A stretch of 64,000 nucleotides of DNA, from the NCBI GenBank assembly GCA_026419785.1, contig JAODTK010002477.1, positions 124,001 through 188,000 on the forward strand, in the 5' to 3' direction. Under the pieces are notes generated by a model. The model saw only the letters and a list, made by a program, of their open reading frames with translations, made no database searches and was not told the origin of the DNA. A program made the position numbers and the translations under genes. Every line of letters starts with the position of its first letter. Within the stretch, counting starts at the first letter, position 1. This DNA is from Sclerodactyla briareus. Taxonomy: Eukaryota; Echinodermata; Holothuroidea; Dendrochirotida; Sclerodactylidae. Positions 53,815 through 64,000 of this stretch are shown one piece after another.

Positions 53815-55690
53815 TAAGCGGAGCGCCACAGTGGGTTGGCGCTAGGACCAAGGGGAATTGCAGGTTTTACGAACCCCAGAGGCAGGAAAAAACTGGGGTT
53901 CATAAGTCGTACGCATGCAACAACCCTAAACTCGTCAGTGAATTCCCGAATTTTGATTTCAAGAAAACATTATTGAAGGGAACTGATCCAAGCTTTTTCC
54001 GTACAATTTGGGCCACAGTCGGTTGTTGCGCGTAGGGTACAATTTTGTTTTTTTTACAGGACCCCCCCCCCTCCCAGGATTGAAGGAAACCGCGTTCCCG
54101 GACCGTATGGCAGAAGGCAATGTCCTAAAATGGCAATAAATTTCAGAATCATTATTGCTAGAAGAAACGTTCTTGATCTTGAGGGGGATACTGGTCAACG
54201 CCCGGGAGAACCAAGCGGTTAGGAATAGGTTGTGCATGCGTGAAAAAAAAAACACAATAATCATGATTGGCTGCGAGATGAACTTGACTGCCGCATGGAA
54301 CGTTTCGCTATCGTTGATGTGTTCACAGTAGCTTACGGTAGGATTGTTCCCAATTCATCTAACGTTTCGGGAAGAAGGAAAACTTATAACAGTCTTTATT
54401 TGCTGCTAGGTTGAACGAAGCTCTAGGTTGGTGAGTCGAGAGCGTCGATTAACAAGTGGACGTGGTGGCACTAAGGGGATCGAAAGGTGACCATTGATTG
54501 CTTTATAAAAAATAGTGAGCACTCGAACACGACGCTTGGTTGCAAGAGCATGCCATCCCAAAATCCTCATCATATGGACGGCCGGGGGGGAACTAGATTT
54601 GAAGTCGTTCAAGCAGACTCTAGCAGCCCTACGTTGATCAGATTCAAGGGTATTAATTAAGTTAGCATAGGAGGGTCCACACATCGGGGAATATTTCAAG
54701 TCAGGAGTCGCACTAAGGTCTATAGGCGGATCTTGACGCCCTTGTGGGCAATGCTGGAGATTCCTCATAACAAAAGCAAAAGTGTGATTCGCCGTGGCAG
54801 AGATTGGTTACATGATCATTCCAAGACAGATTACTAGTCAGGGTACCACCCAAGTAGGAGGGGTCTTATTTCTTGCCAGAAGGAAGGAAGTCCTGTAGGC
54901 TTATAGCCAAAAAATCTTAGAAGTCAGCATGGGGTAGACGCATTAACAAAACACTTTTTAGCATGTTGAAGCTAATCTGGCCTGCCATTATGTGCCAGCT
55001 TACTAGGTGTTAGATCCTCTTGGGGGTTATGTGTCTAGTGATTCACTACTGTTATTGAATCTCTGTACAACAACAGTCATCGGCAAATATCTAAGGTCTG
55101 TTGAAGAAAATGCTCGATTGTGTATTCCTCACAATTCGGGCCAGCCGCATCGTCGTGACGCGTAGGGTACAAGGGACATTTTCGTTTTATAGACCACTAA
55201 GCCTGAGGAAACGGCCATTCCCGCAATATATGGCAGTGAGGACGTCTCTAAAATTGGCAATAATTTTCAGAAGGTTGTATTTCGAGAAGAAAACGTTCCT
55301 GAATGAACTAATTGATGTTTACCTTACAATTTGGCCAGCATCAGTGGTCTTATAGGTACAAGGAAATTTGAGCCTTATGAATCCCCCGATTGCCGGGAAA
55401 ACGGTGCTTCCCATGTTTTATGGCAGTAAGAAACATCCCTAAAGAATGGACAATACATGTATCTCAGAAGACCATCTTGAAGAATGTCTACCGTTATGGT
55501 ATACACATCGCGCCACCATCAGTCGACCGCGGACCGTACAAGGAAATAGTTCTACAGACCCTCCCCCCCCCACATCAGATTGAAGGGCGGTACTTCCGCG
55601 ACCTATGGCAGTATGAAATCACTGACCAACATTGACAGTAATTTTCCCGAAAAACTGATCGTCGATGTTTAATCCGACATGTCTTCATCA
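53815..55690 (+). repeat. Tandem array of about 185-bp units (same family as the GCGCC-hairpin repeat), split by a LINE
   Basis: Units start near 53,815, 54,002, 55,130, 55,323 and 55,511. Each runs GGCC(A).C..C.TCGGT, a GTACAAGGAAATTT stretch, a T-rich word, CCCCC.GATTG.(C)GGAAA(A)CGG, TATGGCAGTAAGA, TAAAATTGGCAATAATTTTC and GAAGAAAACGTTCCTGA. The unit starting at 53,815 has the clear GCGGAGCGCC hairpin; in later units the hairpin is decayed. Between the second and third units lies the minus-strand LINE at 54.2-55.1 kb, so the array was continuous before that insertion. Confidence 0.75.
54406..55110 (-). mobile_element. LINE retrotransposon C-terminal fragment (CR1/Rex-like)
   Basis: The minus strand encodes, from 55,090 downward, ADDCC-like residues, WHIMAGQISFNMLKSVLLMR and YLGGTLTSNLSWNDHVTNLC. 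A 120-codon frame (54,768-54,406) then carries LESDQRRAARVCLNDFKSSS, MMRILGWHALATKRRVRVLT and IFYKAINGHLSIPL. This is the thumb and C-terminal order of CR1/Rex-type reverse transcriptases. Frames change several times and the 5' two thirds are missing. Confidence 0.85.
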
Positions 55691-56013
55691 TGGTCGTCAT
55701 TCCTAAAATAGTCATGTCTTAGAGATATTCCAGTCGAGGACCCTTCCAATTCACTGTCAAGAAAAAGGGTGCATTTGATTGCAGGAATTGAAGCCAGTCA
55801 AGCAGACAAATTTGGTCGATTTTCAGATAGTATTCGCTCAAAAAGTTGCGTCCAAATTTACATGTCTCAGGAATTGTTCGCGCACGCCCACGCGCCTGAT
55901 AGTTCCATACGTCAATCAAGTAAACCTCCAGACTGATAATGTGTACGTCCCCTGCCCCATGGCGTCGATCCGTGCTTGAAAAGTAGGGGGCGCATCGAAT
56001 GTAACTGACCATC

Positions 56014-56110
56014 TAAGGGGAGCGCCACCATCGGTTGCTGCGAAGCGGTACACAGAAAATTTGAGCTTTTCATACCTTCCAAATCGCCGGAAACGGCAAT
56101 TCCAAGATTC
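56014..56110 (+). repeat. GCGCC-hairpin repeat copy
   Basis: TAAGGGGAGCGCCACCATCG, GGTTGCTGCGAAGCGG, GAAAATTTGAGCTTTTCATA and AATCGCCGGAAACGGCA. It lies 320 bp beyond the array and is less degenerate than the last array units. Confidence 0.75.
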
Positions 56111-56329
56111 GATAGCACCCATCTTACATGTGTGACTGTGAGTAAGAACGACAAAAAAGGTGTCATGGGCATACTAAGATGATTTACCGCATATCACAAT
56201 GGTATTTTTATTACCTTCTCTACCCTGGCTTTGTTTCCGTAGGATCCAGGTGCCAACGGTCCATGAGAGAATCGAAGGGATAAACCATAGGCGTACGGGA
56301 CCATTCCCATGGGAGCGAGTGACTATTTG

Positions 56330-56500
56330 GCCGAATTTTTACAACACGTCAGTCATCGAAAAGACTACCAGCGCGCGACAGCGCAGAATGTTTTTGCATG
56401 TTTTCGGGCATTTTACCGAAAAAGTCAGCAGAAAATGCAGGGCATTTTCCACTTTGCCTTATCGTTTCCAAATTTCCACGAATTTTGCCCGAATTCTTAA
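56330..56500 (+). repeat. CGAATTTTGCCC interspersed repeat, copy 1
   Basis: Shares GCGCGCGA, a TTTGCATGTTTT/TTGCCTTGTGTTT stretch, CAGTCAGCAG-like words, CACTTTGCCTT, TTTCC and CGAATTTTGCCCGAATT with 57,540-57,720. The minus strand at about 63,235-63,345 has a further copy (CATTTTTCACTTTGCATG, AATTTTTACCACTAATTTTT). Protein-like frames over it (157 codons at 56,199) are not supported elsewhere. Confidence 0.6.
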
Positions 56501-57539
56501 CCTCAAGACAAATTGGGGGGGGGCAGTTGCCCCAAGGCTCGGAAATTATTTCCCGCGGATGAACAAAATGATTCGAGCATTACAGCGCATATTCACAACG
56601 CCGGAAGAAAACACGCCGTTGAAAATTTATGCACTATGGCATTCCGATTCAAAATTCGAGCACTCGGTATGAAAATGGCTAAAAACCCTAGTGGGGTCAC
56701 GATCTTCATCTGGGGTCCGCAGCGGACTTAGTGGACAAGACCAACATTTCCAACGCGATATTGTTCGGTGTCGCTCATATACAGGAGTCCGTTAGCTGAT
56801 ATACAGTATTGATATCACTGTGAACCACTCACACCCACTCTACCTAGACAGACCGCAGGGAGTAGGTGCACGTGAACCGACACAGGTATCAGAAGTAAGA
56901 TGATGAGGCATGAACAAAGAGCTTACCGGAGAAGAGAAAAAGGGTGGATTCATTGCGATTTATAGGCACAGAACGAAAAATAGCAGTAATGGGGCGCGCG
57001 AGAAATTCAGCCACAGGAGATCATAGATTGACAAAACAGCTGTGTTCGAGGATTTTACTATTGCCCAAATTGTCTTCCATGGATTAGTCTCCGAAGTTGG
57101 GGTATTTAGTCGTGTTTTCCACTCTCAAAATTATGCTGCAACCCGGGAACCGAGCCCAGTCTCGGCATATTATGACGAGTGATTTGACGAAGGTGGTTTG
57201 TACGAATCCGTGATATACTTTACTATCTTACTATGTTGGGCATAGATTTACGCAACGATCCTAACTTGGGGTTGAAAAAATGAATGAAATAATGTTTGTC
57301 AATTAGCAATCTACGGTGTATCTGCTAGGGACTATTTCCAATCCAACGGGCGCACGTTTTTGGGTCGGCCCCAAACTTTTTGAAAGTCCTCCATACATAT
57401 GTGTTCACTCTTGACCACAATTTGGTCCTCATGCATTTCGTGAGGCGACCTGCAGAAGAATAATCAGAAAGGAGAAAAGTGATGAGGTGAAACTGACTGG
57501 CCTAAGCGTACGGGACACTTCTGATTTTTTGCAGAACCT

Positions 57540-57720
57540 GTTTGCCTCTAAACGACAGAAAAGCAGCCACGCGCGCGAAAAAAAATTGCCTTGTGTTTCA
57601 GCCGTTTTGATTGGAAATCAGGCCAGTCAGCAGGACTTTTGTGCCTTTCCTTCACTTTGCCTTTTTCTGTCGGATTTTCCCCGAATTATGCCAATTTTGC
57701 CCCGAATTTTTCATCCAAAA
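57540..57720 (+). repeat. CGAATTTTGCCC interspersed repeat, copy 2
   Basis: See copy 1. Three overlapping plus-strand frames of 63-91 codons cross it in all three phases, which is what a non-coding repeat of this composition gives. Confidence 0.6.
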
Positions 57721-57799
57721 GAACTTTGCGCTCTTCAAGGGCTACGCAATTTGGGAGTCTGAGCCAAGTCAAAAGAGTTTGATTACAATTAATGAATGT

Positions 57800-58960
57800 G
57801 GACAAACTATGTAGCCTAGTTCTCTGTCAAGACTGGGGTTAGCTCAAAATTGATTTATTGGGTTGAAGGGTGTATTTTCCCCCTGCGAAAATTATATTGT
57901 AAGGCCATGTGATGTCAGTTGCAGAAAGAAAGGAAAACTTAGAATTCGTCACTGAGGTCTAGATTTATGTTCACTCGTCGGCAGCAGTGACGTAAGGGAC
58001 ATTTCTGACTAGGCCAGCTAGGCGAGGGGCTAACAGTTATTAGGGCCCTGTGAGAGGGGCCTCGGCAGTCAGGGGTCACCCGTACCCCTTTGAAAAGTCG
58101 AAAGGGTATAAGTGGCGCCACGGTTTCTGGTTATAGTTATGATTCCCTAAAAATGCTCTCATCTTTGCTTAGAATTAACAGTCTTGCCCGGGTTTGTTAA
58201 CGAACATATTCTAGTCCTATATAGCGCATTACAATGTAGAGAATACGCGGACGCGCTCCACATCACAATGGTGCTGTCTCGTTCGGATGGCATGGGGCAA
58301 CGGACGTTTTTGTTGAAATGAAGTGCAGATAATATTGTTCAAATTTGAGTGCATCGTCTATCGATTGCATTACGCTGGCTAGACTGCGATTTGTATAGGG
58401 AGCAATTGTAAAATATAGTCCCAGAGTAACAAAATTGCACTCAAAAATATTTTTCACGGTATCTAATAGGCTACGTGCACGTGTGGTCTACAGTACTGGA
58501 CAGCGAACAACCTCAGGATCCCAAAACGGAAAGAAGTTTTTGCAGATTTCTTGGAAATCGATAAATCAACCATCAAACTGACAAGATGGACAAATTTGGC
58601 CATCAGCTTTGGCTTTCGACAAGGGAAATCGGCAATCTGCGGACATTTGTGGCCATTATCCACTTGGCAGGTTTGTCTGCCGGAATTGTGCCTTCCATTG
58701 CCCAAGCGGTTGTTCCTCGAGCTGCAAACTTGTGATCACTTCCATAAGGTGTTGGAGCAGTCTGACCCTTCATCCGCCTCGATATGCCAACGTCGCTCGT
58801 GTTATGTGAATCAATGGACATTGTAAGGTGATTCTACCTTTGTTCAAAAACAACAATAGAATAGTCTCACTTACGTTTCTGAGTGAGAAACTTGCCAAAA
58901 GTCTTCATATTCACCAGAATCTACCTTCTCAAAATGCATCATCACGACACTTCTAGAAGC
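57800..58960. other. No supported gene; possible LINE tail scrap
   Basis: 58,212-58,240 on the minus strand reads CTCTACATTGTAATGCGCTA then TATAGGACTAG, which resembles an L2-type LINE 3' end. Frames at 58.5-58.8 kb overlap on both strands without motifs. Confidence 0.35.
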
Positions 58961-58976
58961 AATGTACAGGTCGTTT

Positions 58977-58992
58977 GCGCGCGCAGCGCGCG
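58977..58992. repeat. GCGCGCGCAGCGCGCG palindrome
   Basis: A 16-bp palindromic CG-rich word. Related words occur at 51,855-51,867, 52,076-52,089 and 59,624-59,639, each followed by an A- or T-rich stretch. Confidence 0.6.
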
Positions 58993-59576
58993 GAAGGAAA
59001 TTTGGACAATCGGTCGGAACCAAAGGCCACTGTTCTTTGTGAGGCTGCTTTCTCAATATTTTTAGCCCACAACAGCCAATTAACGGATCGGTACCTGTGT
59101 GAACGAGACATGTACTCCGTCTTAGCGAGATCAAAAGTGTGGGTGTTGTGGGGGGGGGTATTGATATGGATGTTCACCCCCACTCGAAAAGTGGGGAAGT
59201 GTCCCCTTCCCCCCCCCCCCCAGGCTCGACGCCATGCCTGCCTGCTGTTGTTGTTACATACAGCTTTCATCCTCTATAAAAACAGCACGTAAAGCTGGCA
59301 AAGCCCCCCAAAAAACTTGAAAATTAATGAGCATTAAGTAGACTAAACTAACTGTGAAGTGTTAAGAAAATCGCAAGTTGGATTCCGGCATGTTGTGTGG
59401 GCCGAGGGAGGGGGGGGGGGCGCACCGCAACATGAACAACCGTCGGGAGCGGAACCCAGGATGAAGGGGACGTAACCCCATCTCTGTGACGGTTAGTGAT
59501 GTGCACGACACGCGCGAGATTGCAGACTACTTGCGTATGGACAAAAATCAATTTGCCAGAATATGTCAACGTTATT

Positions 59577-60056
59577 TTACACGGGGGCTCCACAGTAGGT
59601 TAAGGTAACGGATAGATAGGATACCGCGCGAGCAGCGCGATTTTTTTTTGGTTGTTTGGGGGTGGGTGGGGGCATTTCGGCCCTTCTCAACACAAAAAAT
59701 GTAAACAATGAATAAGACATATGAGTGACCTCACGGGTACCCTGAATAACAACTTGCGCAGTCAGCTGATCGATAAAACCCGGGATCCCAAATTCCGTGC
59801 AAGATTGATCCATGACAGACTTAAGCTCAAAAATCCGGACAGGGGTGCTGGACACAAGGACCGAAATCGGTAGTTTCCATGTCAGAGAAAAATCTGGGGG
59901 GCTGCAGCAACCCCACCAGCAGCCCCCCCCACCCCCTCCGCAGGGCCTGTTAAGGAACATTATAGCCTGCCAAATGACCTCCATTGTGAAACATCCGGCA
60001 CAGAGATCGCGGCGTAGACCAAAAAAAAAATTCAGATATGAAGCCGCAGAATTCAC
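59577..60056 (-). pseudogene. Minus-strand frame containing the VMDQ...IDQL segment
   Basis: A 159-codon open frame. Its middle (59,850-59,735) encodes TPVRIFELKSVMDQSCTEFG and IPGFIDQLTAQVVIQGTREV, the segment also found in blocks A and B (about 29.2 and 38.9 kb). Upstream it crosses a run of G codons made by poly-C DNA, which is unlikely to be original coding sequence. The segment may come from a dispersed element shared with blocks A and B. Unknown family. Confidence 0.35.
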
Positions 60057-60108
60057 TCAATTTGCGAAATTCACACTTTTAGGTACTTATGCATTTGTTT
60101 AAACGTGG

Positions 60109-60471
60109 TTGCTGATGGAATGTGGATACAGTGCCAGCGCAATAGTAGTCGAGCTCAATATGGGGGGGGGGATGCATTGCGTCCCCCTCAACAAAATTGG
60201 GGACGCCGCCCTTGTGATCGAGGCTTTAGTTTTGCCCCTCAGCCCCAAATTAGTTCAATGTGCCATAGCCGTACCATCACTCAAATCGAGCAATGATGAG
60301 TCCAATCACTCAAAAACCAAAGGACCGAAAACTTTCCCAGCCCCTGACATGCCGGATATCGGCTCGCCAGCAAGTCTTAGAGAATGGGAATCCATCATGA
60401 TTCGTGAAATGCACCAGCACGTTGGGGTAGAATACTCGGGAAATCTTAACTATTGGCCTAGCTTGAAGTAG
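60109..60471 (+). CDS. Candidate 120-codon frame, unknown
   Basis: An open frame from ATG to TAG: MLMECGYSASAIVVELNMGG, NKIGDAALVIEALVLPLSPK, LVQCAIAVPSLKSSNDESNH, PAPDMPDIGSPASLREWESI and MIREMHQHVGVEYSGNLNYW. The composition is protein-like (aliphatic first half, acidic and polar second half), but a second frame overlaps it, no repeat copy supports it and splice sites are unclear. Confidence 0.3.
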   Translation: MLMECGYSASAIVVELNMGGGMHCVPLNKIGDAALVIEALVLPLSPKLVQCAIAVPSLKSSNDESNHSKTKGPKTFPAPDMPDIGSPASLREWESIMIREMHQHVGVEYSGNLNYWPSLK

Positions 60472-61392
60472 AGGCTAGTAAAATGGGAATAGTTGGAGTA
60501 GTGCTAGTCAAATAGGAATATTTGGAGAGTGCTTAGTCAAATAGGATAGTTTGAACGTATTTCTATTTGACCTCGATCAAATTATGTGTTACGACGATTA
60601 GGCCGAACTTCGCAGGAAGTAACGTTAGCTTTAACCAGCAAGCTATATTTATTAGGGCCTAATCTGGCCTCAAGCTGTCACCTACAGTACAGTGGAGCGA
60701 GGGACGTATGGGTAATGGTAGACAAGGTAAATCGAGGCGGACTGCAATGAGTACAGGACATATCTTGCCCAAAGAACCATAACGCAGAAACAAGAAGACT
60801 AGAAGCGGCTAAGGTGGTTTACTGCAGTAGATTGGGTGTGCGTGAGGTGCGGGGTACGGAAGTAATTGGGGCATAGCTGTTGTGGAGTGCTCCGAGGCAA
60901 TGAGTCGGTCATCGTATAGAAGGGCGTTTTCAACCATAGAGGCCTGTTCAGCAAAGATGGCCTCACGCAATGCATGTGATACTAGCTCAAGGGGGGCAAA
61001 GTAGGCCAATCTATTTCAGCGTGATTGAAATCGATTTTTTTTATGTCGAGGAATTATCACACTCAGTCCGATTGTCAATAAAGATGTAAAAATGATCCGG
61101 GACAAATTACTAAAATTTTGAGAGAATAGCACAGCGAATGAGAAAATATGACTTTGCAAGTTGTTCCGATACATGTAACACCAAATGCCCACGGAAGTTA
61201 TCCCAGCATGCATCAAAAACTATCCCCACAGAAACAAGCAACATTGCTATTGCCCCCCCGAAAGGCGAATTAAGCCATAGGAGACTTATGTGTTATTGCA
61301 ATGTAGTTTCACAATATTATGAAGGATAGATTTATTTTTTTGATGTGTCAAAAGTAAAGTACTGGCTCAGTGGTGTTGTTTTTTTTTGTTGA

Positions 61393-61797
61393 ATGGTATG
61401 TGCAATCTCCATCACAAAACTGATCTGTGGGAATCAGGAGAAATGCGGGAATCCCGCCATGGCGCACCTATACGCGAACACTGGGTTGAAGTTAAAACCC
61501 TTAACTTGCACGGTACGCGTTAGTGAAATTACCACATTAGAAAAGATGAACGCAAATTTGCTTGATTTTTTCCCCAATTTTACTATCAATTTTGAGTCAG
61601 GAGGTCAGATGATTGGGGCTGTTATACTGATTAACTTTTTTTACTGTGCCAAGAAAATGACATGCCAGGGTAAGTACAAAACAGAAGAACAAAAAGACTT
61701 GAGTGGCACTTATCAGGGCCTATACGCTACAGAACCTGTGTGGCAACAATTAGGCATGGCACAATACTGGGAGCTAGCAAACTGCTACTCAGTTTAG
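61393..61797 (+). CDS. Candidate 134-codon frame, unknown
   Basis: The longest uninterrupted plus-strand frame in the last 10 kb. It encodes NQEKCGNPAMAHLYANTGLK, TLEKMNANLLDFFPNFTINF, SGGQMIGAVILINFFYCAKK and LSGTYQGLYATEPVWQQLGM. One hydrophobic stretch (MIGAVILINFFYC) is too short and interrupted for a confident membrane helix. No known motif. Confidence 0.25.
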   Translation: MVCAISITKLICGNQEKCGNPAMAHLYANTGLKLKPLTCTVRVSEITTLEKMNANLLDFFPNFTINFESGGQMIGAVILINFFYCAKKMTCQGKYKTEEQKDLSGTYQGLYATEPVWQQLGMAQYWELANCYSV

Positions 61798-62077
61798 AAG
61801 AAACAGTCAGCAAGATGAGTTGGGTTTTTGGGGAAGGACGTGGTGAACCTGTGAACGTAGGAGCTAATCCTATGTTTTCTTAATGACTTCTTCGCAGTGT
61901 TTAATTCCGGTGTTGTCCCCGAACTGCCGAGGGTGGCGGATCAACTTGACCACATGAGCAAGCAATTCACATAAGTGTGGTGGGAGGGTTCATTGTTTGC
62001 ACAATTCTGGATGGGCATGGGGCATTCCATTTTCTATGTCCTGCATCATAGCAACCTAGGAAAACCCAAATATAACC

Positions 62078-62440
62078 AGAAAAAGCGAGAGGCGTAGTCG
62101 TGATTAATTGACTGCTTGTGTGTGAAGGGTCTGAGTTGGACCTGTTATTCCGGGAGTTAGTTGTGACATCATAGGAGGAAACCACCAACATACCAAGTAT
62201 GACCTGACCCACGCACAAAGAGCGATGAGAGACATGTGCTATCATAATTAGGTGAACAAAGAGCGCAGTACCAGGTAGGCGTGATCCATCAAGATAGGAG
62301 CAAGGCAGGAGCTTTGTTAAGACATCTTTTTTTTTTTCTTCGGCTTTGGGACAAGTGATCATGTTAACAAGCCAAAAATGGGCCATGTTTTGTCACAAAC
62401 TTTTTTTCCCCATAAAGACTCCCTGTCTACATCAGAAACA
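62078..62440 (+). repeat. Relative of the satellite element
   Basis: Head AAAAAGCGAGAGGCGTAG (62,079-62,096) and GATTAATTGACTGC, then ACCAACATACCAAGTATGAC, CCATCAAGATAGGAGCAAGG, AAGCCAAAAATGGGCC and CTACATCAGAAACAATTAAC. These occur in the same order as one pair of half-units at 33.6-35.6 kb. The right inverted end is not clear. Confidence 0.65.
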
Positions 62441-62452
62441 ATTAACGCCTAG

Positions 62453-62512
62453 TCATCCGTTAAGCGCCCATCTCCCGTAGCGCCCATATCCGTAGCGCCC
62501 ACTCACTGTTTG
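62453..62512 (+). repeat. GTAGCGCCCAT short tandem repeat
   Basis: Three imperfect copies of (A/T)AGCGCCCA(T/C).TC(C)CG follow each other. No function inferred. Confidence 0.6.
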
Positions 62513-62519
62513 CAAATCA

Positions 62520-63680
62520 TATAAAGATAAAGTCGATATGTGCGGCCGGAAAGCCTGAAAATATTCTGTTTGCAAGCCAGTGCAGCACAGCACTGCTGCT
62601 CGATATTGCAAGTGCTTACAGCCACACACAAAGACTTTATTGAAACCGATAGCCTCCACCCCCCCCCCCCCCCCCTCGTGCGTCGCTCCCCGCTCCGCAG
62701 ATACGGTGTATTGCCTGGAATTGCGCCACCTACGTATCAATTCAAGAAAGAAGAGAGTGATTCAACAATTTTATTGGATACGGACCTGGGCGTCACAGGT
62801 GGGGGAGGGGGGAATGTCACCCCCCTAAGTTCAAAAGATGGGGGGGATCATCATATCGTTGCCCCCCCCCCACTTTGGCCGTAATAAAAAATCAAAAAAT
62901 AATACGGCAAACTGCCTGATGTGTATCTACTTGGTTCAATTTTTGCTAACCGAACATAATCAGCGTGGTAAATTGTCTTAAGTCACTATTCCAGGTGCGG
63001 ACCCAGGTGAGATTGGACCCGAATAGGGCCGAAGTCGAACGATACCCATGTTCTACGCGTTATCGAATTTCAAATCGAATAGCCCAAAAGTGCATAATTT
63101 TCGGGTTTCGCGAGCAATGGAGTTTTTCTCCCAGGGCGTGTAGGCTAAAAAAAAAATGGACGAGTAATGCTTCGAATCAATTTGTTAACTCGAGTGATCA
63201 GAAGCCTTGGGGCTCACTCCCCCCCCCCCCCCCAATTTTTCTGAGATGAAAAAATTCGGCGAAAAATTAGTGGTAAAAATTTGGGGGGAACATGCAAAGT
63301 GAAAAATGCCGACTTTTTTGCGACATCTCGAAAAATGCCGTAAAAATGAATTTTCTTTCGAGGCTTAGCGTGCGCCGGTAGTTTCGATGACTGACTTGTA
63401 AACTCGGGCAAATTACTGCTCCTAAACTTGGAGGGGTCCCGTACGCCTAGGCGTCTCCCCTCGATCCCACAGAGGACCGTCGGTAGTAGAACCCCTGGAT
63501 CCCACGCAAACAAGCCAGAGTAGGAAAAAGGTAATGAAAAAAATGCCGTGTAGTGAATTCGGTAAATCATCTTAGTATGCAAAATGACACTTTTTGTCTG
63601 TCTCTACGAATCAACTGTAGATGGGTGCTATGAGCCTGACAAGTGACTTCCGTCGATGGAGGGTATGAAAGCGAAATTTT
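62520..63680. other. No gene seen; poly-C and repeat scraps
   Basis: Contains C runs at 62,659-62,675 and 63,221-63,233, a G/C-rich stretch at 62,800-62,875 and a minus-strand copy of the CGAATTTTGCCC repeat near 63,235-63,345. The 114-codon frame across it is carried by the homopolymers. Confidence 0.45.
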
Positions 63681-63688
63681 CGTGGGAC

Positions 63689-63722
63689 GCTTCCGCGCCA
63701 ACCCATGGTACGCTCCGCTCAG
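63689..63722 (-). repeat. GCGCC-hairpin repeat copy (minus)
   Basis: Reverse complement CTGAGCGGAGCGTACCATGG followed by GTTGGCGCGGAAGC. The usual G run (here GGGGGGGG) lies 30 bp upstream on that strand. Confidence 0.75.
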
Positions 63723-63739
63723 GATGGTGTAATTCCCAT

Positions 63740-64000
63740 TCGCTGTGTCCCCCCCCCCACTTTTCAAACGCTCTGACGCCCCTGAAGCGACGATTATAAT
63801 TAGCAGTGTTAGCAATGATTTTAGCACTTTCACACTCAAATTCCAGGCAGTGGTCTTGCTCGGTAGTCCATGCCGATGAGCAATGTAGGTGGCATGACCG
63901 TATACATGTAGTACGCCTGTATTATCATAGCCATTGTAGTTTTAGCGTGTTATATACTATATGTTATAGCAGATGCAAGCATATAAACTAGTGACATGCC
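63740..64000. other. No gene seen
   Basis: Terminal stretch of the window; nothing supported. Confidence 0.4.

Noticed and set aside
61967..62386. 139-codon minus-strand frame
   Set aside because: It runs across the satellite-family repeat, whose other copies are not open in that frame.

Overview
The window looks like nuclear DNA of a marine invertebrate animal, most plausibly a deuterostome such as an echinoderm, hemichordate or cephalochordate. The evidence is several unrelated vertebrate/invertebrate-type LINE retrotransposons, a PIF/Harbinger DNA transposon, many microsatellites, intron-like splice signals and no bacterial-style operons. The exact phylum cannot be fixed from the sequence alone. 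I see no complete, intact, recognisable host gene. Most of the window is repeats, segmental duplications and fragments of coding-like sequence broken by single-base indels. Repeat copies differ mainly by one-base gains and losses, so part of the breakage may be unpolished long-read assembly rather than real decay.

Layout. 1-2.9 kb holds dispersed repeat pieces only. 3-10.7 kb and 18.0-21.8 kb are two direct copies of one segment that carries, on the minus strand, the membrane-spanning exon and long cytoplasmic tail of an unrecognised membrane protein. The first copy has been enlarged by a LINE (3.66-5.4 kb), a small inverted-repeat element (7.65-7.8 kb) and a complete 1,128-bp Harbinger element with 18-bp terminal inverted repeats and a TAA target duplication (8,938-10,065). 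Between the two copies lie two more LINEs (11.3-12.4 kb plus strand, 13.1-14.7 kb minus strand) and a twofold tandem repeat (16.06-16.59 kb). 22.4-23.7 kb is a GC-rich island of protein-like but unidentified sequence, followed by the (GATA)n tail of a minus-strand LINE.

24.2-33.2 kb and 35.8-42.5 kb form a second, larger direct duplication (blocks A and B). Both blocks share a LINE remnant and several coding-like segments on both strands that I do not recognise. Block A alone carries two insertions that share a roughly 1-kb module ending in a near-perfect 170-190-bp palindrome and containing a spliced-looking first exon. The blocks are separated by a modular satellite of about 155-bp half-units, bounded by short inverted ends and studded with perfect nuclear-receptor DR1 motifs.

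42.5-64 kb is less duplicated. It has candidate exons at 43.7, 47.6-48.4 and 49.3-50.3 kb. It also has a family of about 185-bp units with a GCGCC hairpin, seen at least eight times and forming an array at 53.8-55.7 kb that a minus-strand LINE has split, and numerous long C or G homopolymers. The most interesting items for follow-up are the duplicated membrane-protein tail, the blocks A/B with their unassigned genes, the palindrome-headed element, the Harbinger element and the DR1-bearing satellite.
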